Of a stretch of DNA of 64,000 nucleotides, positions 46,588-59,891 are shown piece after piece (position 1 is the first letter of the stretch; each line of letters starts with the position of its first letter). Origin of the DNA: Vanilla planifolia (Eukaryota > Streptophyta > Magnoliopsida > Asparagales > Orchidaceae). The notes under the pieces were generated by a model. The model did no database searches. It was not told the origin of the DNA and saw nothing but the letters and a program-made list of their open reading frames with translations. The stretch covers positions 9,133,653 to 9,197,652 of the forward strand of contig CM043868.1 in the NCBI GenBank assembly GCA_023846275.1, given 5' to 3'. The translations under genes and the position numbers were made by a program.

Positions 46588-49190
46588 AGTATTAGAGCAT
46601 GGTTAGCTTTAGGAAATTATATGTTTTTACTTTATCATTAAATAACCATCTTCTAATTTCTGCACTTGTTGCTAATTGATAGAAGTTTTTTTTAAAAAAA
46701 AAGTCTTATTTACAAGTTGAATGCCACAATATTTCTTTATTTGTATGCTCTCTAATTAAGAACTTTTTTTCCAACATAATAGTTTATTACCATTAAGTCC
46801 AAAAAATAATATAGAATATTTGTTTCATGACTAGCACAACCAGAAAAACACACATATACCAATTAGAATAACATGGAGATAATATATCAAATAGAACTCA
46901 TAGATTAAGTAGATTTATAATAGGTAACTTCAAAGTGGAGGAATTAGTTTTTGAAAATGAACCTAACCAATTAGAATGTTGACTTACTCATTCATCTACT
47001 CCATATATGTCCATCATGAAAGACATGAAATGGATGATGATCATCAAGTTAACATAATTAAAGTAAAAATTCTAAACTTTGATGAAATTTTAGTCCCTAG
47101 AGCATATCATGACTAAGAAATAAGAATTGAGTATTATTTTAATTAGTATGATGTCAATGAGCACAAAAACTATCATTTTATAAAAACCAAGCTTACATCA
47201 CATGCAAAGTTATTTGTTTTCATATTAGAAAAATTATTACCTTTATGAACATCAAGCATTACTTTAATTATGAGAAGAATTCAAGATTCTCCTATAAGTT
47301 TAATATATATCTACATCTTATTTTGATGAATTTTTGGATAAATAACATCTATCCCAAGGTTCAAAGATTGTTGATGAATATATTACTAAATTTAAAGTTT
47401 AAATACTCAGATGTAGTGTCCAAAAACAAAATTAACTAGCATTATCTCAATTTCTAGCTAAGCTCTGAGAGTCTATTCATCTTAAATTATATTTAAGAAA
47501 TATTACTAGTTTAGAAAATACGTATAAAATGACTTGTCATATTGAAGGATTTAGAGGATCAATTACTTATAAGAGTGAGGTTCCTTCAACCATATCTCAC
47601 CCTCAGACTCATACCATTACTTCTATTATTCCTATTTTTTTTACTCCAAAAAAAACATATGCCCTTCCACCTATACACCAACATGTTAAATCCAACTCCA
47701 AGACAAATCATCTACTAATTCTAGTATTGAGTGCTACCAATATCATGGGATCAGGTAATCACAACCTAGTGCCCTAAGAGGGCTTTACATATAAACATAA
47801 AATAAGTAGAAGAAAATATTAAAATTAAGAAAAAGGAGATTATATAACCAACTAACAAAGAATTATAAGCACTAAGTGAAAGCCTTTATTATAATTGACC
47901 AAATAGAACTATGTTGGGGTACACTTTGACTACACTAAAGCCATTTAAATTAGTAATGAACTAATATTTTTAGTACCTTCATTAGAATAAAATACTAATC
48001 TTATAGAATCATTATAGATAATGGAAGTTATATCAATGTCATAGTATAGAATACTGCTAAAATGATAGATTTAATACTCACAGAGTATTCCTACCCATAT
48101 ACATCAATAAAACCTCAATTTTCATACAAAAAACATGTTACAATTCTTTAAAATTTAGTTAATATTCTGAAAAATTATGATGTGATATTATTCTAAAGTA
48201 GGTAAATAACCTTCTCTTAAGGAAACCATGGTTATATAATCAAGATGATATCTTAAAAGTAAAGATGTGTACTTTCATATACTAAAAAAAGAAAATCACA
48301 CTATATCCTTCACATCTCTTAAAAAAAATGTTTATCTTAAGTACTCCAAAAGGAAGAGATAAAGGAAAAGAAAAATTACTTAGTATCATTTCATTAGTTA
48401 AGATTGAAAGGGATATGCCCAATGATGATGTTATTTGGTTTGTGGTAATTTGGGAAGCTTGTATTAATATACCCTCCTCGTCACTCATCATCCAACCTTT
48501 TTTTGGAAGAATTTACAAATGTATTTCCTAATAGCTTGTCAGACATAGTCCTACCATTGAGAGGCATTTTGCATAATATAGACTTAATATTGTTGCTTCA
48601 TTACCACATTTACCACATTATCAATTAAATCCATTAGCTCATGTAGAACTTTAATTTTTATTAACTTATAATCTCCAAATGGACAAAAAAACAAAAGTAG
48701 TCAATTAAAGCTTAAGAAACCTTCTTCTTTATAGACTAGTTGGAGAGCATGTTTTAACTTGAGATCTTTTATTGTTATGTGCTAACTTTTTGTATAATAA
48801 TTCTATTAATCGAATAATGGGTTTGAGTACCTTTGAAATTTGTTTGAAATCACCCTTGGAGTTTTTTTATCTTATGATTTCTAGACTTCTTAATCGATTG
48901 AGTCTTTTGTTGATCATGTTTCATCATTACTCAAACTTATTATGAAATAAATTAACTTAAATAATAAAATTTATAAATAACTAGTAGATACTTATAGACA
49001 ACTTATAAAATTATTTAAGATAATTATGTGATGATCGATGTTAGATGTGAGCGTTTTCCACTATGAACCCCTAAAAAATTGTGTGCATATTGTGTTGGAA
49101 CTTTTAAAACTTTAAAGATTTATCTCAGTACTACTTTGAATATTAAGAATTTCTTACCCTATAATTAGCAGAAATCTTCTATTTGTTTTA
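46588..49190 (+). pseudogene. Decayed chromovirus gag-pol with internal deletion
   Basis: An old relative of the element at 6042-13129. A primer-site remnant (TAGTATTAGAGC, about 46592) is followed by gag-like sequence (about 47070-47530), a damaged zinc knuckle (about 47730), a protease remnant with DNGS near 48015, the pre-RT segment (near 48480-48645, SLPHLPHY-like) and, directly after it, the integrase C-terminal half (from about 48650, VVN and ERFP motifs). Reverse transcriptase, RNase H and the integrase core are gone, about 620 codons compared with the intact element. Stops and frameshifts occur throughout. No 3' LTR was found. It is inactive. Confidence 0.82.
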
Positions 49191-50104
49191 TCATCCTAAT
49201 TTTGTGAAGATCAAAAAAGATTCAAATAAGTTAATTTTTGAAAATGTTTTATATTTATAAAAATTAAATTTAATTAAAAAAATTAATTAAAAGCTAAATT
49301 TACGAAAGGAATTATTTTTTGATATCAATGAAATAAAGATCGGTAAAATCAATGTTGATCGACAAAATTTAGCTTTATAAAGTGTACTAAAATGAGTTAA
49401 TTTTGCAGTTGAAGATGCAATAATATCCTCATCGATTTGGTTATATGATTGTTGGTATAGCGATTGAAGGCTCAAGAGATGGCTCACCATTGTGATGGTT
49501 GTTATTGCTTGATCTCTTCCCACACTCATTGCATGATTCGAGTGAGTTATCCAAAAGCTTGCATATTTGCTTAGAGTATTGCAACAAAGATCATAGTGTA
49601 GCACTAAGTTTTCATGATGAGAGGTAGCTTAGCTGCTCTTTAATTCCCTCCTTCTTTCCTTGTTTGGAAAACAAGTTATTTGTATTAATGATATAAGTGT
49701 GGTTCTCAGGAACTTTGGCATGATCATTTAACTTATTGTTTTAGATAATTAAAATTTGTTCATGATTAAATATTTAAGCATAGTTAAATAACTTTAGATT
49801 GAGATTTGAAAGTCTTAATGGTGATTTTTCTTGACTAGTAGAAGTGCTTAGCATATGTTTTGATGTCTTTTCCAAGTCAATTAAACAATGACTTGTGTTA
49901 GTTTCAAACTTGGATTTTGAAGATAATTTTATTTTTCTTTTAATGAAAATCATCGAAATTTAATCTCTTACATGTCTACTTTGTAGGATGTCTTTATTTG
50001 CAACTTAACTTTATAGGAACAAAAAGAAACATTCATTCAAACTTCAAAAAAAAAATATAGAAGTTTTTGCTTTAAAAGTTTCCAAGTTTGAGGAAATTTC
50101 TTGT
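49191..50104. other. AT-rich sequence with block W pieces
   Basis: 49505-49640 matches 17640-17775, and 49810-50000 matches 33840-34020. The minus-strand frame at 49287-49604 spans part of a block W copy and has no recognisable product. No 3' LTR of the decayed chromovirus could be found here. Confidence 0.5.
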
Positions 50105-52989
50105 TTGAATACTATATGGCTAAAATAACTTAAGAAAATAATCAATGAAAATACTTCTCCTTCTTTGCCCATCCTTTCTTCTTCCTTGGGTAATAAGAAA
50201 CAAAAACCTTATTTACATTATTGTGGGAGCTTTGATCAGAAAATATTATAAGCTTAATTTAAATTATATAATTGTTTATTTTAGTAATATTATATAATAA
50301 TAACTCCTTATGCCTTTATCTCTATAGATGCAACTCTTGAGCAAGTTAATTTGTTTGTTTAGCTTATTGTATTAGCAAAGTCATTCTCCATAAGTTATTA
50401 TTATATATTTTGAGTAGATGAAATGTTGGTGTTATGCACAATTACAAATAAATTTGATCACATGAACCCTTGCTCAAACTTCTTTATGTTCGGTCCTAAG
50501 AAGGCACACCAAGAAAGGCGTGAATTACTATTGTAAAATTTAAAAATAAATTATTTTGGTAAACTAAATAAAGCTTTTAGAATTAACCTAATTATATGGC
50601 ACCTCTTGTTGATTTCTTTAAAATTTTGCAAGATTGTCAAGTAGAGTACCTTTCAATGGCTATGATAGAATGATCAACTGCAACAAGAATAATAAGTAGG
50701 TGAATGAGATGTAAGGTGCTTAGATTGTTTGACTTAATCTCAAGCCTACATCCACCCCTATGCTATCTACTTGAGCACCATTATACTAATAATTCCTTCA
50801 TCGTAGATGGAACCTATTTATAAGTTAAGATTTTTCATATATCATATACAACCCAAATCTACTTAACATTATCTAAGTTTGTGCTCGACCAATCCTCTCC
50901 ACATTATGCAACTCAAAGATATAACCAAGAAAAACAAATAAAAAAGAATCAATATGAAGCACAATCTCACATAATTTAAAAAATATATAAATACAAATGA
51001 ATAACTATAAATCAAATAATAATATTACATATCTAATAGCTTTGTGATTTGCAAAGATGATGTAATTTTTAAATTTCTATAACTTTTAAGCATTCTTGCT
51101 TGATGTTACTTTGAAATCAACTTATAAAGACTAGAACTTTTGGACTTAAGAATTCTCTCCTTAGTTTTCTTTAAAACTTCATCAATCAATTCCTTTAGTT
51201 TAGATTAGTATTTATAGTGTTTCAATCCATAGGATTATTTAAGGAAGGTTGAATAGCCCTTTTGATGGCTAAATAATTTTTTTATTAGACTAGCAATTAG
51301 ATATTTTATGTTTTGCATGTACCATATATTATGCATGTTTTGAACATTGCATATTATGCATTAATAGAATAACATGCTATATGAATATCTCAATTTTTAA
51401 GGCTATGCTGCACATTTCAATTATAATGAAAACCATGTGACATGAATTCTTATGTAATATGATTTTTTTTTGTGTTAATGCAAGTCTTAGTTGAACATAA
51501 TATTAACATGATATTAATGTATCGTATGTATTAATGTTACATTTTGTATGGTGTTGTGAATTTCAATTATTTGTTATTTATATTCCCATCTTCATGTTTA
51601 AAGAACATGAACATTTAAGTTGTTAAGAACAAGCATATCATCTGTTATCATTTATACTCCACTCATCTTAACAAGATGATCCAATGCAAGGGTTCATTTC
51701 CAAGTTTAAGCTAAACATTTTGTACATTACTAACACCATACCACACATAATTATTGTGTGCTACATTTAATAATAAGACAAATAATCTAATTCCTTATTC
51801 AAACTTTAAATAATATACTATACTATGCTATTAAGGATAAAAAAGGGTGAGAAGTAAATGTTGGGAGATATCCCAATAGTTGAATCACTAGATAAGGAGA
51901 GACTCTTAGTTGACTCATACATGGAGAGGTACATGGATGAATTATCTCATAGTAGTTACTAAGAGGATGATTATAATGTTTATAAAATATGTTATGACCT
52001 TAAGATATTAAGGTATCTTTTGAGTTTAAAACCTACTTGGGTTAGGTTAAAGCAACCTAAGGGGATACTTTTAGTGACCCATCATTGGCCATTACCAGAT
52101 TTGGATGAAATAACATCTTATTTCTTTCTCTTTGCCCTTAAACTTTTTTAAATATATGTATGAACAATATCAATTTTTATAATCATTTATGTATCTTTTA
52201 TGGCTCAAATAAAAAAACATAAAATCACACTTTAAGTGATTATTAAAGCAATTTTCAAATCATTATATGCTAACTCTTACTCCATCTTGATAGCCTCATC
52301 AAGTGCCTTCTTTTGACCTGAAAGCATTAGGCCAACATAGGCATAAGCTAATCGACATTGGCTTAATGAAAAATAATTGTACACATATGTAAAGTATTGC
52401 AATATTTATGTAACCACAGATTATTTGTAAAAATATAATATAAGTAAAACATGTGAACATTTTTAAGATAAAAAAATTATGTGTGAAACTTTTATACATA
52501 TTAATCTTTTATTCCTTTACACATTTTTTCTATATTTGAACCATTTTGTGTTATTAGCAATTTTGATTTAGGAAAGGCCTTTTTATTTAAAAAATTAAGC
52601 ATGTTTAAGAACATATTATTCCATACTTAGATAATATAAATGGAGACTCCTTTGGTTTATATCCAAAATATGTTGTTTTGATGTAGTAATTTGCAACTTT
52701 GGACAACCTCATATTATTTTTCTTTGAACATTTATCTTATCTTCATTATGTCTATTTTTCTTTTTCTCATTTTTGTTTTCATTTTTTTTATCTTATCTTT
52801 GTGACTATTATAATAAATTAACTTGATTTTCATGTTCATTATCTCATAGTTATATTAATAAATGATTTTTAATAAAGATAATTCATCATTCATGCTTAAG
52901 CATCACATACATTTATAAGTAATGGCATAAAAAAACTTCATTTTTACCATCATGAAAATAGCCTAAATGGAGACACTTTTGGCTTACAT

Positions 52990-53091
52990 CAAAAATATGT
53001 TGTTTTGATGTAATATTTTGCCACTTGGAACACCTTATGTCAAAAATATGTTGTTTTGATGTAATATTTTGCCACTTGGATCACCTTATGT
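52990..53091. repeat. 51-base tandem duplication
   Basis: 52990-53040 and 53041-53091 differ at one position. The unit starts CAAAAATATGTTG and ends CACCTTATGT. The first large-duplication copy (near 28838) has it only once, so this arose after the duplication. Confidence 0.93.
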
Positions 53092-53350
53092 TATTTTGCT
53101 TTGAACATTTACCTTATCTTCATTTAAGTCTATTTTTCTTTTTCTCATTTTTTTTTCTTATCTTATCTTTGTGATTATTACTATAAATTAACTTGCTTTT
53201 TATGTTCATTATCTCATAGTTATATAAATAAGTGATTTTTAATAAAGATAATTCATCATTCATACTTAAGCAACACATACATATATAAATTATGACATAA
53301 AAAATACTTCAAATTTATCATCATCTATATTATTACTTTTTCATCATCTC

Positions 53351-53352
<2 letters not shown>

Positions 53353-53423
<71 letters not shown>
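53353..53423. repeat. (TA)n microsatellite
   Basis: About 35 TA units. The corresponding site in the first copy (near 29160) has only about five, so the run expanded after duplication. Confidence 0.97.
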
Positions 53424-53426
<3 letters not shown>

Positions 53427-56400
53427 CGAACATCACACATCAATAAATCAATTTTCTATGTATATGATGTCTATTTTCATGCATCTCTAATTTAATCTTC
53501 TAATTAATTAATCAATGGCTCTATCTTAATGTTACACATTGTATTCAAATAAATATACATAAATATAAGTTTTTTCTACATCTTAAATCTAATTAGTGAT
53601 CTTATCAAGGCTTAGATTTTTGCTCCATACCTTAGTTGTTATAGTACCCAAGAGTATTTTTTCAATTTATTTTTTACCACTTGTATAACTCTTTTTAAAA
53701 TCACTCAAAATATCTTCACATCCTCTTTACTTTCCTCACTTAATTATGGTTGAACATTGTACCTCTTAAGTTTCAAAAAGAAAACTTTATAAGTCATACA
53801 CAACATCTTAAACTTTTTCTCATGACTTTTCACGTGATCCTTCAAATATATTTAATTATTGTATCCCTTCATGTGGATGACTTTTCACTATCTAATCTTT
53901 TATTTACAAAGATTTCTTATTATTTAAACTTCAATTATGTTAGTTTTTCTAGTCATCTGATGTTTTAGGCTTTAAGTGTTTTTTAGTTTTTAATAATCAT
54001 ACAAGATTACCATATTTATACTATACATTTCTTTGATCTTTTCTAAGTCTCTATTCATTTCTTCTTATTATACTATTATGATCTCATTATCATACTATAT
54101 GATAAATCCTTATAACCCATAATTGATGATAGTTTATGCTCTTTTAATTAGTCATGCTTAAATACTAAGCATACCATATTATATGATCATTTTAAGGTAT
54201 CTTTCATTGGATGCTTTTACACTGACACTACTTCATTTTCTCATCATATTATAATGTGGTTAGATAAACTTCTATTAAATTATACAATCCAATACTTTAT
54301 AGATTCTCTCTTTAAATATGGTCATGCTAATAGTTTTTTTTGTCATACTTGTATTACTAAGTGTTGGACTTTACACTCCATCATATTTGTATACTCATAT
54401 CCATCTTATTGTATGATATTATATTATCTACCTAATATTTGTTCATATTTGTTAATGACTTAATGGATTTTTATGATCATCTTGTTTGATCCTAAGGTAA
54501 CTTGCATATTAACACATGTCCCACATTTATTATCTCTCTTACATGATTATATCATATGATACTCTATTATATTATTATATAATGAACTCCTTCCCTAATT
54601 AATCAATTAGATAGCTCTGATCCGTAGTCGATAATAGCCTATCATACTTGTTTGTTATTATAATCATACTGGTATGTCCTAATTAAATATTATAAATTTA
54701 TTCATCTAATTAATTCTCTCCTTTGATAGTTTTGTACCTATGATATTGTATTGTATTATATTTTAAAAGTTTTGGAACATATTTATAAAATCCCAAAAAT
54801 ATTTACAAAATTATTGAAATATTTAGAATAAAATCATTTTTTATAACCCATCTTTCCTCAAAATAAAGAAATATTATCTAATATTCTTCTTTTTAACATA
54901 TCATAATTTGAATTTAATAAATATTTTTCTCTAACTTTTGTGATGTTGATATCTTGGTCTCACTATATTGAGATATTGACTCGTGAGCTATCCTATAAAG
55001 GCCTAAGATTTTTTTTCTTAATAAATAATCTCAAAATCTTAAGATCATATAATCTTATATAAATATAAGAATCACTCCCTCAATAGTTAATATGAGATAA
55101 TATATTCATGTAACCCTCCACCTAAAAGCTTAAAAGGAGCCACCCCTTGCTCCAGTGATACTAATCTCAAGACATTATTCGACATTCATTCCCTAACTTT
55201 TTTGGTTAGGGTACTACAAACCTCATCAGCTTTTACTTGGTTTATCCTTGAGCCACATCAACTCGTGTGGTTCGACTATGATACCATAAATGTGGTGACC
55301 CTTCATTGGTCATTATTGAATTTTGGAAATGACTTGTACAATTAAGTTGAAGTATCATATTTTTCATATTTTTTAGAAGGCATCTACAAACAATATCAAT
55401 GTTAACAATCCTTTATATATCCTTTTTAGCTTAAATAAAACTAATATAAAATCATATTTTTTTATAATAATATAAAATCATAAATATAGTGACAATTGTT
55501 GTATCTTTTAAATCATCACATCTAGCTCTCACTTCATTTAGTAGCCTCATAAAGATAAATTCCTTTGACTTGAATGTGTTAAGACAAAATTGGCATATGC
55601 TAATCATACTAGTTTAGTGGAAAAAATTATACATTTATGTATAATATCATATTATTTTGGTAATAGCTTGCAATAATATTTTGCAACAATGTAACATAAA
55701 TAAAACAAATGAGTATTTAAAGTAAAATGACAATAAATATAAAATTTTTATACATATAAACCTTTTGTACCTTTACACATTGCTCTCTTTCTTAGGACTT
55801 ATTTTTTTCTCTTTTTAAATTATAAAAAAATTACTAGAATTATGTTTTTTTAAATTTAACAAAAGTTTAAAAATTAACTTAACATGAAATTTTCCAAAGA
55901 TGCATGAGTAGGATTTTATAGAAAAAAAGATTGAGAGATTGAAAAAAAGAATCATATATGTATTATAAACCAATGATATAATTGAATATTTGGATGCTTG
56001 AGTAGAATTTGAAATTGATACGAATCGAGATATGTGTCTTATGATTAATAATCAACAAACTGATATATTATTTTATAATAAAAGAATCTTTTAAAATTTA
56101 TTGTGCATGACTTTGATCCTTAAAGTTTACTGAACACTTCAAGGTGTTTGAAGAATACTGATTCACTATTTTCAAAAATATATGAGTTTTTCATTATAAC
56201 TAAACCTATTTCATATTAAGTAAGCCTATTATAATAAAATATTGAATATTGATGGCTTGACTCATCAACCACAAATGTGATCTAATAATCTTCTTTTTCT
56301 TATGATTACAAGTCATAAATATTTACATAAAAATATAATAAATAAAAACATAGATTTTTATCTAAACTATGATCATTCTCCCCTTTTGACATCATAAAAA

Positions 56401-57115
56401 AGTACAATTTATGTAATTTCTAATATAACATTAAAGAGATTTTGCAAATGTATGGACCAAATCCTACTTTAAATGTACATACTCTAATTTTACTAATTAT
56501 AATATCTAATAAAATAAAATCTTATATTTTTGTGAATTTTCATTTAATGATAAACTTGATTATATATTCTTAGCAACAAGCTTAATATTGTTTGTAACAG
56601 TTGCATCTTTTCATATAGTTTATTCTTGAATACCCACTTGGCTTTAATCAATTCTTCAATTAACTAATTTCTATGCTTAATTTTTCTCAAGTCTAACTAT
56701 CAATTCATGACATGAACTTACACCCTTAAGGGTTTTTTCAACAAGTATGGTTCTATAAAAGATACAAATATACTTGATCAATTTCTCTAATAAAAACTCG
56801 TGTTCTAATCCTTGAGTAGTAATTATTAAATTTATTTGTACGAATTTAGATACTCTAAACTCAAGATAGTCGTTAACAAGCTTCTTCTTTATATTCTCTA
56901 TTATCTAATTTACTTTCTTCTTCCTTCAATTCTAGATTTACCAATGATTCTATCAAATCATTAAAATATTTATTTATTATCTTTATAATTAACTCAACAA
57001 GCAAAATTTGTATATTTTTATCTTTCTAATTTGTAAATCAAATTAACAAAATTTTCAATTGTCTTTTTTCTTTTCAAAAGAAAACAACTAATATAAATCC
57101 AAAAAAATTACGATC

Positions 57116-57313
57116 AAGTAAAGTACATACGTATCCTCAAAAGATACGTTTATTTGTGCAGTATAAAAGTACATACTTATCCTCAAAAGATATGAATTGT
57201 TTGAATTATTTATTTTATTTTATTTTTATATGTGTGCAATATTATGTTTTTTTAATGTAGTATTCTTTTTTTAATAGTTTTTAAGTGATTTAGGTATTAG
57301 TATTTTTGCATTA

Positions 57314-57386
<73 letters not shown>

Positions 57387-57639
57387 GTTTAAATATTATA
57401 GTTATTGAAATATTGTATCAAGAGAAACAGACTTCAAATTCAATTAAAATTTAGTTAATTGTTTACTATATGATAGTGATTTAAACCATCACAAAAATAT
57501 TAAGACGTACTACGATGATTTAAACAATTGATATAATCCATCTGCTACATAAAACAATCGTTAATTGTCACTATAGCCCGTTTATCTGTTACCAATAGCA
57601 ATGGTTGCAAACATTGCTATAGATATGTTCCCCAAAAGA
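57116..57639. other. AT-rich spacer with (TA)n microsatellite and short repeats
   Basis: A 25-base segment, AAGTACATAC(G/T)TATCCTC followed by AAAAGATA, occurs at about 57119 and 57167. A (TA)n run of about 34 units lies at 57315-57383. Near 57594-57621 an 8-base inverted repeat (TAGCAATG...CATTGCTA) is seen. No gene is recognised. Confidence 0.7.
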
Positions 57640-57817
57640 TTTATTAAAATTATGTTGTTTAATGTTAATCAAATAATATTACTTTTATTTAAAATAGAAT
57701 CTAAAAGTTTGAATAGTATTATGAATTTTCAATGTCATTAAACCCACCATGACTGCTTTTTCCTACTTATATATTTCATAGAGAGAGAGTGTGTGTGTGT
57801 GTGAGTGAGAAATAGAA
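57640..57817 (+). promoter_or_regulatory. Upstream region of PLR pseudogene 2
   Basis: Matches the last ~150 bases before the intact PLR gene, with TATATAT at 57768-57774 and a GA/GT microsatellite (57780-57805) before the ATG. Homology does not extend to the 5' part of the repeated unit (GTCCCTCT landmark). Confidence 0.6.
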
Positions 57818-59891
57818 ATGGAGATAGAGATAGAGCGAAGCGTTAAAGAGAAGAGCAAGGTTCTGGTGGTTGGTGGAACGGGGTACCTTGGTAGAAGGTT
57901 GGTTGGTGCAAGCTTAGCTGCGGGGCACCCTACCTTTGTGCTGCATCGGCCGGAGATCGACGTCGACATAGACAAGGTGCAGCTGCTGCTGTTCTTTAAA
58001 CAGCAAGGAGCTCGCCTCGTGGAAGGATCGTTCTCCAATCACCTGAGCCTCGTCGCTGCCGTCCGCCAAGTTGACGTGGTTATCTGCGCCATCGCCGGAG
58101 TTCACATCCGGAGTTATCATATACTTCTCCAGCTCAAGCTGGTCCACGCCATCAAAGAGGCCGGCAACATAAAGGTTACTGTTGGACTCTCTTTCTCTCT
58201 CTAACTTTATATAAAGAGCTTTGCTATAAAGTTTAATTAGTTTGGATTTTAAAACATTTATTTATCCACTTTAAAAATTTAAAAAACTTCTTAAATATTT
58301 TGTTTACCAATCACGCTTTAAATTACGTGTTTTAGCAAAAAAATAGATTAATTTTAAATTTAATAAATTTTTAAAGAAAATTTGATTTAACAAAAAGACT
58401 TGTATAAATTAAATCTTTAATTCATTGACACATAAAGTCGTCTTAGTGTTTCATATTGTGTTTGTGAATAATTTTTCAGTTTAAAAAACTTTAAAAAAGA
58501 TTTTAAATACAGTTTTATGTAGGCTAAAATGAAGTTTTATGCCTTATAGATAACAGAATAATAAGTTTTCACTCCATAGAAACAATAATTTCCGTTCATA
58601 GAAATTGAAAATAGATAACTTAAAAACAATTTAGATAAAAACTTTTAATTCAAAAAAAAAATATTTTCTCTCTGCAATTAATGTCGTCTGTATTTTTTAA
58701 ATTTAATTTTTAATGCCGGCCTTGCTATGAAATTTAATTTTTAATTCATCTAAATAACTTGTTTTTGGATTTCAAAAAGATTTCTTAGCGGTCTTAAAAA
58801 ATCATATTATTTCCAGTATACTTTGCATGTCAATCATGTTGAATCAAATCTTTATTTGATTTATTCATACTTCCAAACTTAGTATACTTTCTAAAAAAAT
58901 TTGATTTAACTCGTAAACTTGTATAAATCAAATCTTTATACATACTTCCAAACTTAGTATACTTTCTAAAAAATTTTGATTTAACTCGTTTTTCGTATTG
59001 ATTTTGTTTGCAAATAGTTTATGAATTTCAAAAATTTAAATAAACAAAAAATAAGTTTTATCCAAATTAAATAAAGATTTAAAAATTTAATTTTGTAAGA
59101 AAAAACTTACTGCAAACTATTAAAAGATCAAGTTGAAATATAAACGAAAGATGTCTTACTATCATCTGATTTTATTTCACATTCTCTTTTTTCTCATCCT
59201 CATATCAAATATTTATTTATTTACTTAATTTTTCTATTTATTCCTTATCGCCCTTTCTTTATAAATAGTTAAATAACAAATTTTAATTTTATAAAATAAT
59301 TAGTATTAGAAAACATGGATAAAAAGAACAAACATAATATTAAACTTATAGGAAAAAAAGTAACCTAGAAGCAAATATTTGAATAAAAATATTTTAATTT
59401 AAAAAACTTAATATCTTCTTTCAAACAAGAATGTTAATTAGTATGTCATAAAAACCTTACATGATATCTCATATATAGATTAATATTTTTTCTCTTTTTT
59501 TATATCTAACATAAAATAATTCTTTTTTGTATCTTAAAAAGTCTCATAAAAGTCTATCAACTTAAATGTTAATTTTAGATTAATCTATACAAAATTACAT
59601 CAATTCAAATTATCAGAAGTAGTGCATTATTTTAAATAGAAGAATTATATAACTTATATTTTCACTTGAATTTTAGGTATCAATAAAGTGAGGAATAATA
59701 AAAGTTTAAACATCCTTTTTTTTTCTCGACAGAGATTCTTTCCCTTCGAATTTGGGACTGACCTGGCAAGAATGGCACACGCATTGGCCCCTGGGAGAGT
59801 AACCTTCGACGATAAGATGGTGGTTAGGAAGGCAATAGAGGAAGCCAACATTCCCTTTACTTATGTTTCTACAAACTGCTCCATGGGTTAG
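57818..59891 (+). pseudogene. PLR pseudogene 2: 3' half deleted
   Basis: Exon 1 (57818-58174) is open and encodes 119 residues very like the intact gene, including GGTGYLG. Exon 2 starts at 59733 and keeps the catalytic-lysine motif FDDK. At 59890/59891, after the codons for SMG, the sequence jumps to the 3' untranslated region, making an in-frame TAG. The bases corresponding to 37908-38887 of the intact locus (rest of exon 2, exons 3-4) are missing. The product would have only 171 residues, and FPSEFG is changed to FPFEFG. Intron 1 is about 680 bases longer than in the intact gene. Exon 1 differs from the functional copy at about a dozen residues, so it has been separate for some time. A functional truncated protein is unlikely. 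Confidence 0.93.

Larger units (their letters stand above)
52070..55830 (-). mobile_element. Second copy of the decayed minus-strand LTR element
   Basis: Copy of 27940-31560 within the large duplication. LTR-like stretches lie at about 52070-52560 and 55290-55800. Left of the second one, the minus strand reads TTATGGTATCATAGTCGAAC (55269-55288), a better-preserved primer-site-like sequence than in the first copy. No gag or pol is recognised. Confidence 0.5.
50105..57115. repeat. Large duplicated segment (second copy of ~26.1-32.85 kb)
   Basis: After a block R start (50105-50218), the sequence jumps by about 1 kb to the end of block R (from TGTGGGAGCTTTGATC, 50222). It then stays collinear with 26085-32851 for almost 7 kb: block T, unit U, both putative LTRs of the minus-strand relic and the AT-rich tail. 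Divergence is moderate and visible in most lines. Homology stops near 57115, about 0.5 kb before PLR pseudogene 2, whereas the first copy stops about 3.7 kb before the intact PLR gene. No gene lies inside. Confidence 0.88.

Noticed and set aside
53353..57383. Two (TA)n runs as terminal structures of one mobile element
   Set aside because: They are simple microsatellites 4 kb apart, with no terminal repeats or target duplication. One is only a short TA run in the sister copy.
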